Origin: Oreocharis arfaki
Lineage: Eukaryota > Chordata > Aves > Passeriformes > Paramythiidae
Direction: 5' to 3'
Assembly (NCBI GenBank): GCA_013398015.1
Contig: VZRR01014165.1
Location: 2,775,290-2,839,289 of the forward strand
Length of the DNA stretch: 64,000 nt
How positions within the stretch are numbered: position 1 is the first letter of the stretch; each line of letters opens with the position of its first letter. This document shows positions 47,371 through 60,000 of this stretch, in pieces. A model generated the notes under the pieces. It was not told the origin of the DNA and did no database searches. It was given only the letters and a program-made list of their open reading frames with translations. A program made the position numbers and the translations under genes.

Positions 47371-47861
47371 AATGCCTTAATGCGACGGAGGCCGTCCGCG
47401 ATTGCTCAAAGCCCGGCTGCCAAGTTTGCTGTTGTTTCCGTAAATACCAGCCAGGGCACTGCAAGTCCGCAGAGCCTCCCCGAGCCCCGCCGCAGGCAAA
47501 GGCTGCGCTCCTTCCCAACGCCGCCTCCCTCCCAAGCTTGCGGGCAGCCCGGCTCTCCGAAGCGGCTGTTTGAGCGCCGAGAGCGGAGCGCTTCAGCCGA
47601 CACTCCGGGAATCGCACAGGGAATCACTCAGGGAATCCTCACTCCCTGCCCTGCGGCCGGGCGGAGGGGGTGTCTGTGAGGGGGAGCAGCACTGCGCCTG
47701 CGCCGAGGGGACCCCGGCGGCCATTTTGCAGCGTCAGGCGGGCGGCGAGCCCGCCGCGGCAGCTGCGCAGAAAGGCCCGGGGGAGCCGGCGGGGAGGGCG
47801 GGCGGCGCAGGGCTATGAGGTAAAGAGGCGCCGCCGCCCCCCCGCCGAGGTAGGGCTTTTC

Positions 47862-47938
47862 NNNNNNNNNNNNNNNNNNNNNNNNNNNNNNNNNNNNNNN
47901 NNNNNNNNNNNNNNNNNNNNNNNNNNNNNNNNNNNNNN
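47862..47938. other. Assembly gap (77 N)
   Basis: Run of N in the GC-rich NAA16 5' region, 34 bp upstream of the start codon. The length of the missing sequence is not known from this window. Confidence 1.
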
Positions 47939-47972
47939 CGCCAGCCGTGCCTGTCCCGGGGCCGCCCGCGCC

Positions 47973-48026
47973 ATGCCGTCCGTGCCGCTGCCGCCCAAGG
48001 AGAGCAACCTCTTCAAGCGGATCCTG
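47973..48026 (+). CDS. NAA16: NAA16 exon 1, coding part
   Basis: 54 bp, 18 codons. Start context GCGCCATGC has G at -3. Donor GTGAGC at 48027. The 5' UTR is interrupted by the N gap. Confidence 0.94.
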
Positions 48027-51000
48027 GTGAGCCACCGGCCCCGCTCCTCTCTCCTCCTCCCGCTGCCGCTTCTCCCTCCTCTTCCCTCTCGCACGCCGGC
48101 CTCGCTCGGTGCCCTCCGGGTCACTTCGCCCGCCGCCGGAGTTGGCCCCGGCTGAGCGCACGCGGATGCGGCGGCCGCGCTCGCCCGGGGGGAGCCGGGC
48201 TGCCGTCGCCTCCTCGCCCCGGTTCGTCCCCGCTTCCTTCCTTCCTTTGTCTAGGGCCCGCCGAGCAGGCCGGGCGAGCCGCCCCTGCTCGTGTCGGCGG
48301 CCGGGAAGGGCTGGTGTGGGCCCCGGCCGGGCGAGGGCGGGAAGGAGGGAGGGAGCAAGGCAGCCTCTCCGGGCCGCCGAGCGCCTTCCTCCCGCCCGCT
48401 GCGGGGACTGCGGAGCGAGCCCGGGCTGCGCCGCCGCTCCCCTCCCCGCGCAGCGCGGGAGGAGAAGACCTCGAAGCATGGTGCGAGCGTAACAGGAGTT
48501 GCTGTTGCTTGGTTGATTCCAATCGGTGCTTCATTTCCAGAGAGAGCGTCGGGTTTGGTGTAGGGAGCGGGTTAAAAGTAGTTCGCTTGCTCAGCAGTTT
48601 TGAGTGTAGTTGAAGACGTCTGGTGGTTTGAAGTATCCTACTTCTGTGCGTCCTTTGGAGGACTTGTCTCAACTCCTTTTGTGTTGGGCTGCTTCAGCTC
48701 TTTGAGACTTACGGTGCAAAGGACGTTTAGTGTTTGTAAGATAACTTTGGAGAAGAAGGAGTTCACTCCAGCTGTGAGTTTCTAACTCAGTCACTGTACT
48801 TTATCATGCTACTACTTTATAGAAAGAAAAATCCCCCACTCCTCCCTCCCCAGACAAGAAAACACCACACTCCCCTTTTCGTGAACTTGTCAGCGTGGTA
48901 GTAATGGAGTTCCAGCCTCAACAAAATTGAGGTGTTTTGTGTCAGTTTACCAGTCTGCAGGCAGAGGACGTCTGTGCAGCACACTAAGTAATCCTGCTGG
49001 CAGGCGCAGATTTCTTTAGTTCTCTCTGAATTGGTTAGTTAGTTTCTATACTTTGTGGTTCAGAGGTGGGCATTTTGGCTTCAGGAAGCTGATCTCAAGC
49101 AGTGTATGTAAGCCCGTGTACTCAGTGTGGAGCTGGTGTGTTTCAGCAGGTGCTTCAGAGCGGTTTTCTTTTGCCTGCTTTGTGTAGTATGCAGGTTTTA
49201 AAAAACTTAATGGTTCTTAATGGTGATTTGTTGCTTACTGCATGCTTATGGTATGCATCTTAGTAAGTCATTCTAGCACTCCTCTTTCCCTCTGCTAAAA
49301 ATAAGTGACTAATATTAGAACAGTTAAGTGATTATTCTTACTAGCAGCAGACAAGTTCACAGTAGCAGCCACTTCTGAAGTTTTTTTTGATTGAATTACA
49401 GAATGGCCTCTCTGGAGATCATATTTTAGACAGTTTCTTTTTTTTTTTTTTTTTTATTAAACAGTGGATAAAACTTGGATATTGGTGTTTAGGCAAGGAG
49501 AAGAGATACATAAAACTTCAGTGAAGTTCATGCAGAAATTTACTTGCTTTCTAGAACTTTCAGAAGCCTTTAACTGGTGCTGTGTAGTGGCCAGTTGCAG
49601 TTCCTAAAGTGTTGATCACAAAATTACTGGCTTGTCTCTTCATATGTGGTCACTTCTTGAAGCTTAGTTTCTTACTACTTTTTTCTAGGTAGCTCTGACC
49701 CTTTCATGGTGCACTTCTTCCTGGAATACTAATGTCAGCGTAGTACGAATGGAACCCTTTGGTTGCTTGACATGTCTCAGAGTATTTTTGTGTAGTAGTA
49801 TAGCTTGTGGTGGTAAAGGCTCTTTAACTGAGCCAGCCTTTGCTTACTTTAGCACTGCCAGAATACTTAAAATGCCCATAGCACTCCATGTAATTTCAAA
49901 AATTGGGGACAGGGGTTATGTGGGAGGCTGCATAATAAGACCCTACAAGCATGTAGTGATTTAATCACTTGGAACAGATGCAAGGAAACTGTACTCATAT
50001 ATTAAGACTTAAGTATTTTTATGAATGCTCTGCAGAGAATTAGCAGTTGTGAAATGGGAAACTCATTGGCAGTCGTGAGAAATCTTCTGAAGTGACTTGG
50101 TGTGTGTATGTATCATGTGAGACAGGTTATCAGTGTTCTGAACAGGATGCCCACGTAACAGCAAAGCTGTCAGAGCTGCCCTGACTAGTGTGGCCTCCTG
50201 GAGTTCAATGTAAGCTGGGAAGTCTGTTCGAGAAGCTGAGTAAATAGTCTTTAAGCCACATCAATTTGTGTGCTTGCATGCTTGGCAGTGCTTGAACAAG
50301 CTGACTTAAAACTAGCAGTTGGGTGGTTAGGGAGGTAATAGCAGTTGTAGCATAGGCAGTAGTCCTTGTTGATCAGGACTACTCTAAGGTAGTGCTAAAA
50401 CTCCCTTCTTGCTCTATCCTGTCTTCTGTTTTGTTCCTTAGGTCGTACTTTGACTGCTCTGCAGAGACTTTCTCAGTCTAGTTGCTCTTCCCTGGAAAAT
50501 CTGTTGGTGCTTACGGGTGTGATGTTGTTTGGGAGGATGGGGCTGAGTAGCTTCAAGCTCTTCTCTTCCACTTGACAGCCTCACAGAATGCATGGGTCAA
50601 GGATTTGAATACATTCTCCTCTCATGGAAGGAGAAAAGCATCATAAATAAGAATTAATACAGGAGTGCTGGTGTGTTTCTTGCCAATTAAAGTCAATCTT
50701 CAGCTCAGGTGACTTTTTAAGTGAATGGGGTAGATGCAGTCTAAAATAAACATACTCATGGTAACTTAGAGATGCTTCTTGTTAGGGTTGAAGTTTGGTA
50801 TAATATATTTGGTGTTTACTTCTAGTAAGCTTAGTCTGATCTCCTATTTTGTATATTTAAAATTGAGTTGTAAACTTGCCTTCGGAGTATGTTTCAGTTT
50901 AAGCAGCTTTGATGGGTTTTTTCCTTCACCCAAGAATCCATACTATAAACTGTCTCAGTCTTTTACATTGGCTTTATGGAATCAAATCAGCTCTGTGTGG

Positions 51001-54000
51001 ACAAGGCATGGCAGTAGTCTTTATAAGTGCTTTAGAGGAAAGCCTTGGGGTTCTTGTCATGCTTTCATGGCTTGCTTGCCAAGTTGTTTTTGGTTTTAAG
51101 AAATGCTTACTGTCTTCTAGTAAGTATTGGTGTCAGCCCAGAATCATGCAGTATGAGGTATGCTCTGATGTTTGTTTCATGCCTAATAGAACTGTGGATA
51201 GTATCTCGCCTGTAAATGACTAATCCTTTGATTTCTTAGCAAATTCCATGTATTAGTATTGCATAAAATAAGGTTTGCTGCTTTAATTGAAGCTGACGTC
51301 AACTAACAAGACACAAAAAGTCTGCAAGTATATAGCTTTGCAGCAGTGACTTGTTGCTGCTCAGTCCATTTAGGCATGGGGGTTTTTTTGAAAAATGGGA
51401 AGAATTTTGAAATTGGAAAGAACTTTCCGGTTTTGAGTGTAAGGAAATGTTAGAAATTATTTAAAGTGCCTTGTCTGAGGACTTGTTCACTTTCTCTGTA
51501 ATGTCCTTTTTGTTCTCCAACTTCTTTAATAATCTTAAGAGATTTATTCTTTGATAAAGTAGAAATATATAGGTGTTTGTAGGATTTAATTAAATTAATT
51601 CTTATGCATAGAATTCTAAAAGCTTTTTAAAAATTTTATTTAATGAAATAATAATGATTTATAAGCATGCAACCAGTCAGTCTCCTAGGAATGACGTGGG
51701 GGAGTTACTGAATTATTAAACTCGATAATTGGGAAGTTACATTGTTATGCTAATTAGGGCCTTCCAAATGAGATAAATAGCATAGCTGAGGTAGCCATTA
51801 TAATCCACTGCTGGAGCAGTGGAAGTTTGAAGTCTCTAACATTAAAGATCCTTTCCTTTTAAAGACAGGAGTTTGGAGCAGTCGCTTAAAATCTTCTGGT
51901 GTAACTTAAGACTGATTCGTGGTGTGGTTGTTACTTGTGCTGCTAAGGACAGGCAGCTTAGGAAGAGAGTAGGCGGTTTCCTTGATAGGGACTTTCAAAC
52001 GAGGTGGTGAGGATGCCTGGCCAGCTGCAAACTACTGAAATGACAGGACTGTGGAGGAGAGATGCCAGGCTAATGGTAACAGTCAGTAAGACTTCCATAA
52101 AGGAAAGTCACACTTCACCTTTGTCAGTGATTTGAGAGAGTCTCATTTGGAGAAGACTTTATCCCAAATAGATGTTCTTGGTTTAATTTTTCAGTTTGTG
52201 AAGGTCATCATGCAAGGCTCAGAAAGCCAGCTTCTGTGGAGTGCTGTGGATTGTTTCTTCACTCTGGACTTTTATTCATACTTTTCTTTTAAAAAATAGT
52301 CATTTTTCAGAGTTAAGACCCTTTGTGTTTTATGCTGGAATTTTTTCTTATTTGGCTGTTTATGTGGAACTGAACAAGCACTGAATAGCAAGAAGAGTTC
52401 AGTTCTAAACTATTTGTGGCACAAAAAGTGAAGGCCACCTGAAAGCTTCAGTTTTTCTGGAGGAAGTTGAGTCATAACAAGTAAAATTGGTTGTAGATGA
52501 ATGTTAGACTTGGAAATCCTAATTTAATATAGATCTGGTATGGGCTGTGAGATGGATTGCCCTTAAGATTTGAGGTTTGTAGAAGTATTTGAAGTTCTGT
52601 TAAGACAGTTTCCCTGTACACTGAAAACTCAGGTGAATCCTGGGAAAAGGTAGAGGCTAATATGCCTCTGCCCAAGTACACTTCAAGTCTACATTTGCAG
52701 TGCAGTGTGCTTTGCTCTTTCTCCTGGTCCTGCCCCCAGGCCTCCTCAGAAGGAGGAATATGAAATCACATTCTAGAGGGAGAAAGAACTTAGCAGAAGA
52801 TTCAGAAGTCGAGCAATTTGGAGAAGTTAAGTAGGGACATGCCTATTTCCAAGCTTTCGTGATTCATTTTGATTTTGGTAGAAATGGTGGCTGCAAAGTA
52901 GCAGGCTCCCAACAAAAAGTTGTTAACAAAGAGGTAGTTATGCTGTTGAGCCCTTTGCTGCATGATGCATTAGCCATATAAAAAGATTTGGACACTTTGA
53001 GGGGTGCATGGTGGGGACCCTTTTTACTCTTTTTGGGTGTGTGAAGATAAACCCTTTTGCTTGGAATGTCGGTGAGGCACAAATAACTGGCGGCCGAGAA
53101 CATTCTGGTGAGAACTGCAGTAGTGCTTGTCTTACTTTTAAGCCTCCCTCTCTGCATCCAGCACTTGTATCTTACCTCTAGTGGCCTGCACCAGGTGTGT
53201 CTGATCCCTGCTCCGATCTGTTGTCGTTCATGCAATTTTTGGCTGAATCACTGCGTTGTTAAGTATGGAATGTCGAGATTAAATCAGTGTTGAAAGCTTT
53301 CATTAGTAATTGTCTTGAACTTGCTTGAAGATGCCTAAAAAAATCGTAACTTTTAAAGCCTGATGTTTATTTTAGTGTGTATTGTATCAGATCCCACAAA
53401 ACAGTGCTGATGTTCATAGTTTAATTTACTTAACTGCTCTCAGATGCAGTTCCACTAGGTTGTGGAGCCACCTGCTTAGTCTGAGTTCTTGCTAAGCAAA
53501 TTGCAGTTCATCCCAGGAGATGTGGCAGATTGGTCTCTTCAGTACTTCTGCACAAAGTGGAGATTGAAAACTAGTGGAAAATGTCTGATGGGGCTATGAC
53601 TTGTCATTTCCAGTGTTGCTGTTAGGTTTTTGCTTTGCAGGGGCACACACGTGTTCATAAACAGTAGAGAACTGTATTAAGTCAAGCAGTGTGAAACTTA
53701 CAAACACTAAGTACTTGTCAGCAAGAGGTCTTTCTACTCTGTTTTCTTGTTTCTGCCCTTTTGAAGCAATGGATATTCTAGGAATTCAAATTGTATTGTG
53801 TATGTGTGCACAGCATGAAATTACGCTAGGTCTTAATTTAAGGCAAGCTTATTGATAATAGCTTCGCTTTTTAAAAGAGGTGTAGTTTATAGGGCTGTTA
53901 AAGATAGCTATGACAATAAATGGCAGAAGAGCATTCTCTTATCGTGCCTGCTCTTTCCTGTAATAAATACAATATCAATTTTATTCTGCCAATAATAAAG

Positions 54001-57000
54001 AATACAAACAGCAGTGATTACAGCTGTTACTACCAGCTGCATTATGTAACAAGTTTTGTGTCTTCTGATGATTTGAACTTGAATAATTCTGTAAATCTGG
54101 TTAAGGGACAAAAATGCTGTTGTATACAGAGTATCACAGTAACAAAAACTTATCTATTACTGTGACATTAATACATTGATCAAAATGTTACCACCATGTA
54201 GTGCTGGCTGCTTGTTCTCCTGTACACCGCTGTCTGTGTTCTGACTCAGCACTGTTCTGCATTGCTAAGTCCCCAGGTCTGGGGAAGAATGATGTGGCCT
54301 ATCTGTTTTGACAATGAAAGCAAGCAAGGATGGATCTAGGTTGTTGTTTTCTTTTTATTTCAGATAATGAGGTTAACTGCTCTTACCAGCAGCATAAGAG
54401 CAGGCATGGGGTAGCCATGCATATATAAAATCCTGGTAGGGTATGGAGGATGGGTAGAAGAACGTGTTGATACTCTGGAGTGGTTGCCCTGGGACTAGAA
54501 ATTTAAGATGCTTGAGACAGGACATTCTTGGCTTCCATCACCTGAAGCCCCTTCCAGCTGATACTTTTTTTTCATTCTCTAAAACATCAGTGAACTGAAA
54601 TCAGTGTGCAGAGAGGGATGCTGTTTGGAAAACCTCATGGAGAGGTTTCTAGTCTGTCTCTGCACTTCAGTGGTATTGTGATGCTTTCTTTTCATGTATC
54701 AATATTGCAAATACCCATGTATTTTGTAATACAAGAAGCATTTCCGACACAGATGCTGAACTCCTTCAAACAAGACAGACTTGCTATCAAACTGGTGAAT
54801 AATTTAATAATTATTTATTAGCTTAGAAGTAGTAGCTACTGAGTGTTGCCTAAAATCTAAGGTACTTGGACAACTAATTTTATCAGCTGCTGTAAAAAAT
54901 AGGTTGTCTATTATATGCTGATGACATTGTTTTATAGATGAGCAGTAAAGCAAGGCTTTTTTAAAGGTCCAAGTGTTAAATGCCGATTAAGAATACTGAC
55001 ACTGTAATGGTGTTCCTGTATTGATTGTGCCTGATTTGGGTCAGAAATGTGTATCAGTAATTTGATCAGCCTCAAAGTACTTGTAAGATAGCTCCCAGGA
55101 GAAGGTGCTGATCAGAATTGGTGTCATTGATAACTCTGAGGGGTTTTTACTACTGAACCATTGTGACTGGGGGGGATTTCCAGCATAACTGACTTCCCGC
55201 ATTCTTTCCATAAGGCTTGATATGTAAGCCTTGTCCTTTTTCCCTAGGCTCTGATGTTCCACATTTAGTCCTTGGTTTCCTTCCTTAAACAGCACTTCCA
55301 TCAGTGTTACACAGCATTGAGAACATGAGTAATTTTTTTTAATGAATCTGAGGTGTTGCCAAACCTCCCCCACTGAGTTCTGGTTGAGACCAAAATCTTG
55401 GCAACAAGAGCAAAGACACTACCTGGCAAGAAGAATGTTGAAACTGCTGAGTGCTGAGAGGTCTGCAAGCAGGATTACATGGAAGTACAGTAACAAGGAA
55501 GACTAAAACAAGTGATATCTTAAAGAAGTCTAATTGAGGAGTGGCTGAGGGGAGCTATCATTGTTAACCCTGGAGAAAAGGAGGCTCAAGGGAGACCTTA
55601 TCACTCACTACAACTGCCTGAAAGGAGGTGGTATTGAGGTGGGAGTCAGTATCTTCTCCCAGGTAACGAGTCACAGGGCATGAAGGAATGGCCACAAGTT
55701 GCATCAGGAGAGGTTTAGATTGGATATGAGGGAAAACTTCCACATTGAAAGGCTTGTTAAACACTGGGATGTGCTGCCCAGGGAAGTGGCTATGTCACCA
55801 ACCTTGGGAGTATTTACAAAGACATGTAAATATGGCACTTGGGGACATGGTTTAGTGAGAATGTGGCAGCTGGACTCAACAATTATAGAGGTCCTTTCCA
55901 ACCTATTGTTTCTATCATTTGTTCTTCTAATAAAACTTAAAGCTGTATTTATTCAGTTGTGTTAAAATTGTTTAATTGGTTTGAAATGCTTAGTTTTCTT
56001 ATTGGTGGTTCTGATGCTCCATCATGCTTCTGGCAAGGCAGCCTGTTGGTGTGCAGACCTGTCTTAACAGCATATGGGCTGTACAGATAGGATCAGAGAA
56101 TAGTGTTAAAATGTTGGTAATGGTTTGGATTTTGTGTTTGGTAAGTTCTCATTGAGAGACAGCAAAACCAATTTTTAAATTGCACTGTTGTTGTTAAAGA
56201 AATTGCACATGGAACTATAGAGTAGCTTGGGTTGGAACGGACCTTTAAAGGCCGTGTAGTCCAACCCCTGCCATTAGGAGTGACATCTTCTACTAGATTT
56301 GGTTGCTCAGAACCCCTTGAATTTTTCCAGGAAGGGGTCATCTGTCCCCTCTCTGGGCAACCTGTTCCAGTGTTTCACCACTATAACAATAAAAAATGTC
56401 TTCTTATGTCTAGTCTGAATTGATCCTTTAGCATAAAAACATCACCCCTTATCCTATCCAAGATGCTCTGTTAAAAAGTTGTCCCCATGTTTCTTACAAG
56501 CCTTCTCTACACAAGCTTGCTGTCAGATGGGTCAGTGTACAATTTGGATTGAAGTTCCCTGCAGCTTTGTTAAAGTCACAGACCATCTGAAACAACTTTA
56601 AATTATTAAAACATTTAAGCTGATCGGGGAATCCTGTTTGCTGTGTTTAACACTATTTGGCTTGATGCCGTAGCTGTCCTCATTCTTTGAATGGGATACT
56701 GTTCTTTACCTTAGCCATCACATAAAAATGCTTTGTGAAATTGTACATCACTTGAATACCTTCAGAGGCACTGGGGCCATGGGGTGAGGAAGGGAATTGG
56801 TTGCTGCAGCTGCAGTCTCTCTTTGAGTCGCCAGTTGAGATTATTTTTTGTTAAGATGGCTTCCTGGAAGTGAGTGTTAATGTCTGAGATAATGGGATGT
56901 TCTTCAGCCGTAAAATTGCCTGTGTATTAAACTATGTATGTGAAAAATGTAACTGTTCTCTCAATGCAGGGCCTTTTTCAAAGTAGCAGATGCTATGTCT

Positions 57001-60000
57001 AGGGAGATGTAGTTTGTAAAATCTTCCCTGTACTAACCCGATGTTGTAAGTAGTTAAACATAAGTAAGATGTAAATGACTTGTGTGATTGAGTAGTGATA
57101 TGTGAAGTCCTTCTGTTTTACAAGTAATGCTAGTGATTCAGATCTTTGATTTCGTTTATATTTAATAGTGGAAGGGATTTTAGGTCTTTTAAAAAAAAGA
57201 CATCATACAAAAAGATAGAATTTATGAATGGCATTTTGCTAAGTAGATGTAGCAAAGCACTGTAATACAGGAATCAAGTATTTTCTTGTTTTTCATTGTT
57301 GTATGCTTGTTAGTAGTATTTTTTACCTTTACAATTGCAATTATTTCTTAGATGCAGTGCCAGTTTGACATCTGTGTAGAGGCACTTGATACTTACCTGA
57401 AAGTACATCAAATGGTATCTAGCTTAATTGTATGGCAGTCTACTAGCAGATTATATCTTTGAGTTAGTGTTGAAAAGGGGAATAAATGAGATTTTTGCCA
57501 GATTAGGTAGCATCCTTCCAGGAACATCTGGTAGCAAAAGTTCTGGATAACATTTTGGCCTTGCCACAAGTTCCCTTTGAGGTTTCAAGTCTGCAAATGT
57601 TCATGATTTGGCTCTAGTTTTAGCAGGAAATGATTGCCATGAAGGGGTGATGGGGAGCATCACATTAAGCACAACAGATAAGGCAGTTAAAAAAACCCGG
57701 CTGAGTATAGTAACTTGAGCTTTTAGTGTACCAAAGACTTGATACAGTGGGACAGATGCTAGTGAATGCATTTCAGCTACATTTGTCCTGATAAGTAAAA
57801 AAATTTGAGAACACATCAGGCTTCTCAACTATGAAATGTCCATCTGTGCTATAGAATGAGATGGTATCATGTGCCATCAAACTCTGGTCCTCTATAAACA
57901 AAATACAGGTGGAGAATAGTGTGCTCATCTACAATTTTTGGACAGACAAGTTTGAAAGTAGCCTTTTCACAAGGTTTGGATGCTTTAGAAGCTTCAGGCT
58001 TGTCCATGTAACTGAATCTATAGACCTTTCTATGTGTGTGTGTGTATATACGTATATATGATGAGAAATAATTTGTATTGCTGAGCAAAGCCCTTTTTTC
58101 TGTTGATATCCGTTTAAGCCAATTGGCTATTGGTATAAATACAAAACTCACTTCAAAATGCATGTTCACATATGTATTTGGAGGAAATGGGGCTGGGAAG
58201 TCACTCTAATTAACCAGCAAGACTTGACCCTTAAGTGGGGAATTGCATAAAGTTGCATTTTGTACTGATTACAAACTATATTTCTGTAGTTAGACCTTCT
58301 TTCGTCTAGTAACAAGCAGGTGGTCCAATGCTTTGTCTGGTTTTGAGCTAAAGTGTTTGCTGTCAAGTATTATGAGTACAAGTATAGTCTTATGAGGAAG
58401 TGGCTGAGGGAACTGTGGTTATTTAGCCTCGAAAAAGGGAGGCTGCAACTACCTGAGAGGAGGCTCTAGTAATGTAGGGGTTGGTTTTTTCTCACAGAAG
58501 CTTCAGGACAAGAGGAAATGGCCTCAAGTTGCACTAGGGGAGGTTTAAATTTGATATGAGGAAAAATTTCTTCACTTGAAAAGATTGTCCAGCATTGGAA
58601 GAGGCTGCTCAGGAAAGGGATTGGATCACCAGCCCTGGAGATATTTAAAAGACATGTAGATGTGGCACTTAGGGACATGGTTTAGTGTTGGACTTGGCAA
58701 TATTGGATTAAAGTTTGGACTTGGGGCTCTAAGAGGTCTTCTCTCAACCTAAGCTGAGGATGCTGGTTGTCTTATCAGCAAGCCAAAAAACTGTGAAAAT
58801 TGAACTTGTGCTTCCTCTCTGTGTGGAGTGCATTAATTTCTCTCTCCTGTTCATCTGTTGGGCTTTTGAAAATGTGATCTTGTCTGTCCTCCAAAAATCA
58901 CATTTGTCTCTAATTATATTCAATTCAGTTCTTATTCTAGGCCTGAGACTGAGCTCTATAGGATAAAAATGTCAGCACAAGGATAATGGATCTGATTTTC
59001 TCCAGTAGTTAATCTATTTTAAGTGCACACTTGACTCAAATAGCTTCTGGTTAAGCACTGCTGTATATTTGGGGTTTCACTCAACATTGCAAGAGTTGTA
59101 GAACTGTAGATGAATGTTCACTATTGCAACTTTTTTAGGCATACTTGAATAAGTTTAGAAAGCGTACTTGGCACATTGTTGGTATTTTCCTAGGATTCTT
59201 TAAAAATGATACTAAGCATCTTAGATGAATAGGAGAGAATTTTATCTTCCTCTCAAGTTTTGCCACAACCTAGGTTATTTCCAGTAAAAGATGCTGAAAG
59301 TAGTTCTCAGTTTAAAAAAATCTCAGAGCTTCCCTGTTGCTGTTGTTTAAATGTGAATTCCCATATTATAACTGCTTCTGATGGGAACTCTCTGGCCATC
59401 CTGCCTGAAGTCAGTCAGGCAGATCAACCTGATCTAATATTTTAGTTTTGACTAAAATTTTGTTTTGACCTCTGATTTAATCTGCACTTAGTCATGGTGC
59501 AAGTGTCTTGAGTTTCAGGCAACAAGAACCTAAAAACTGTCTGCAGTTAAGCCCTTCCCCACAGACTGGGGGAGGACCCTTGTTTTAGTACCTTAGCTAA
59601 TTACCCTGAAGTGAGCATAGGTATGTTTCTGTATTGCTTTTACCCTGTAATGGGATGATCTTTTCTGATTGCGGAGGAGTTACTATACTCCATATTAATT
59701 TAACACCGATTTTGCCTTTGTCCTGGAAGATTGATGGAGTGGGAGTGATCTATGAGAGACTGTTAAAGCACTCAAGCACATAACTGAAATGACATAGCTT
59801 CTCCTGAGAATAGCTGTCTAAAATACAGCAGGACAGTACTCCCTATTAACTGAAAATGGTGCCAAGTTAAGCCTGGTTTGGTGGTTTTACTATAGTTACA
59901 AAGCTTAAGTGGCCTTAAATCACTTTCGTGTTTGCTGACACAAGCATGCCTTTAACTGGTTTAAACAGATGTGTTTTAGTGATCCACTGTAGTGATCAGT

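Larger units (their letters stand above)
47380..48480 (+). promoter_or_regulatory. NAA16: CpG-island promoter of NAA16
   Basis: Dense CpG block around the first coding exon. TGCGCCTGCGC at 47693-47703 is one base from the NRF1 consensus, and GGCCATTTTG at 47719-47728 is a reverse-orientation YY1-type site (CAAAATGGCC); both are typical near the start sites of TATA-less housekeeping genes. The sequence between these sites and the start codon is broken by an assembly gap. Confidence 0.75.

Noticed and set aside
47628..48479. Open frames of 283 codons (minus) and 161 codons (plus) around the NAA16 start
   Set aside because: They read through the assembly gap as unknown residues and reflect GC-rich composition. 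Only the short NAA16 exon 1 is supported by homology.
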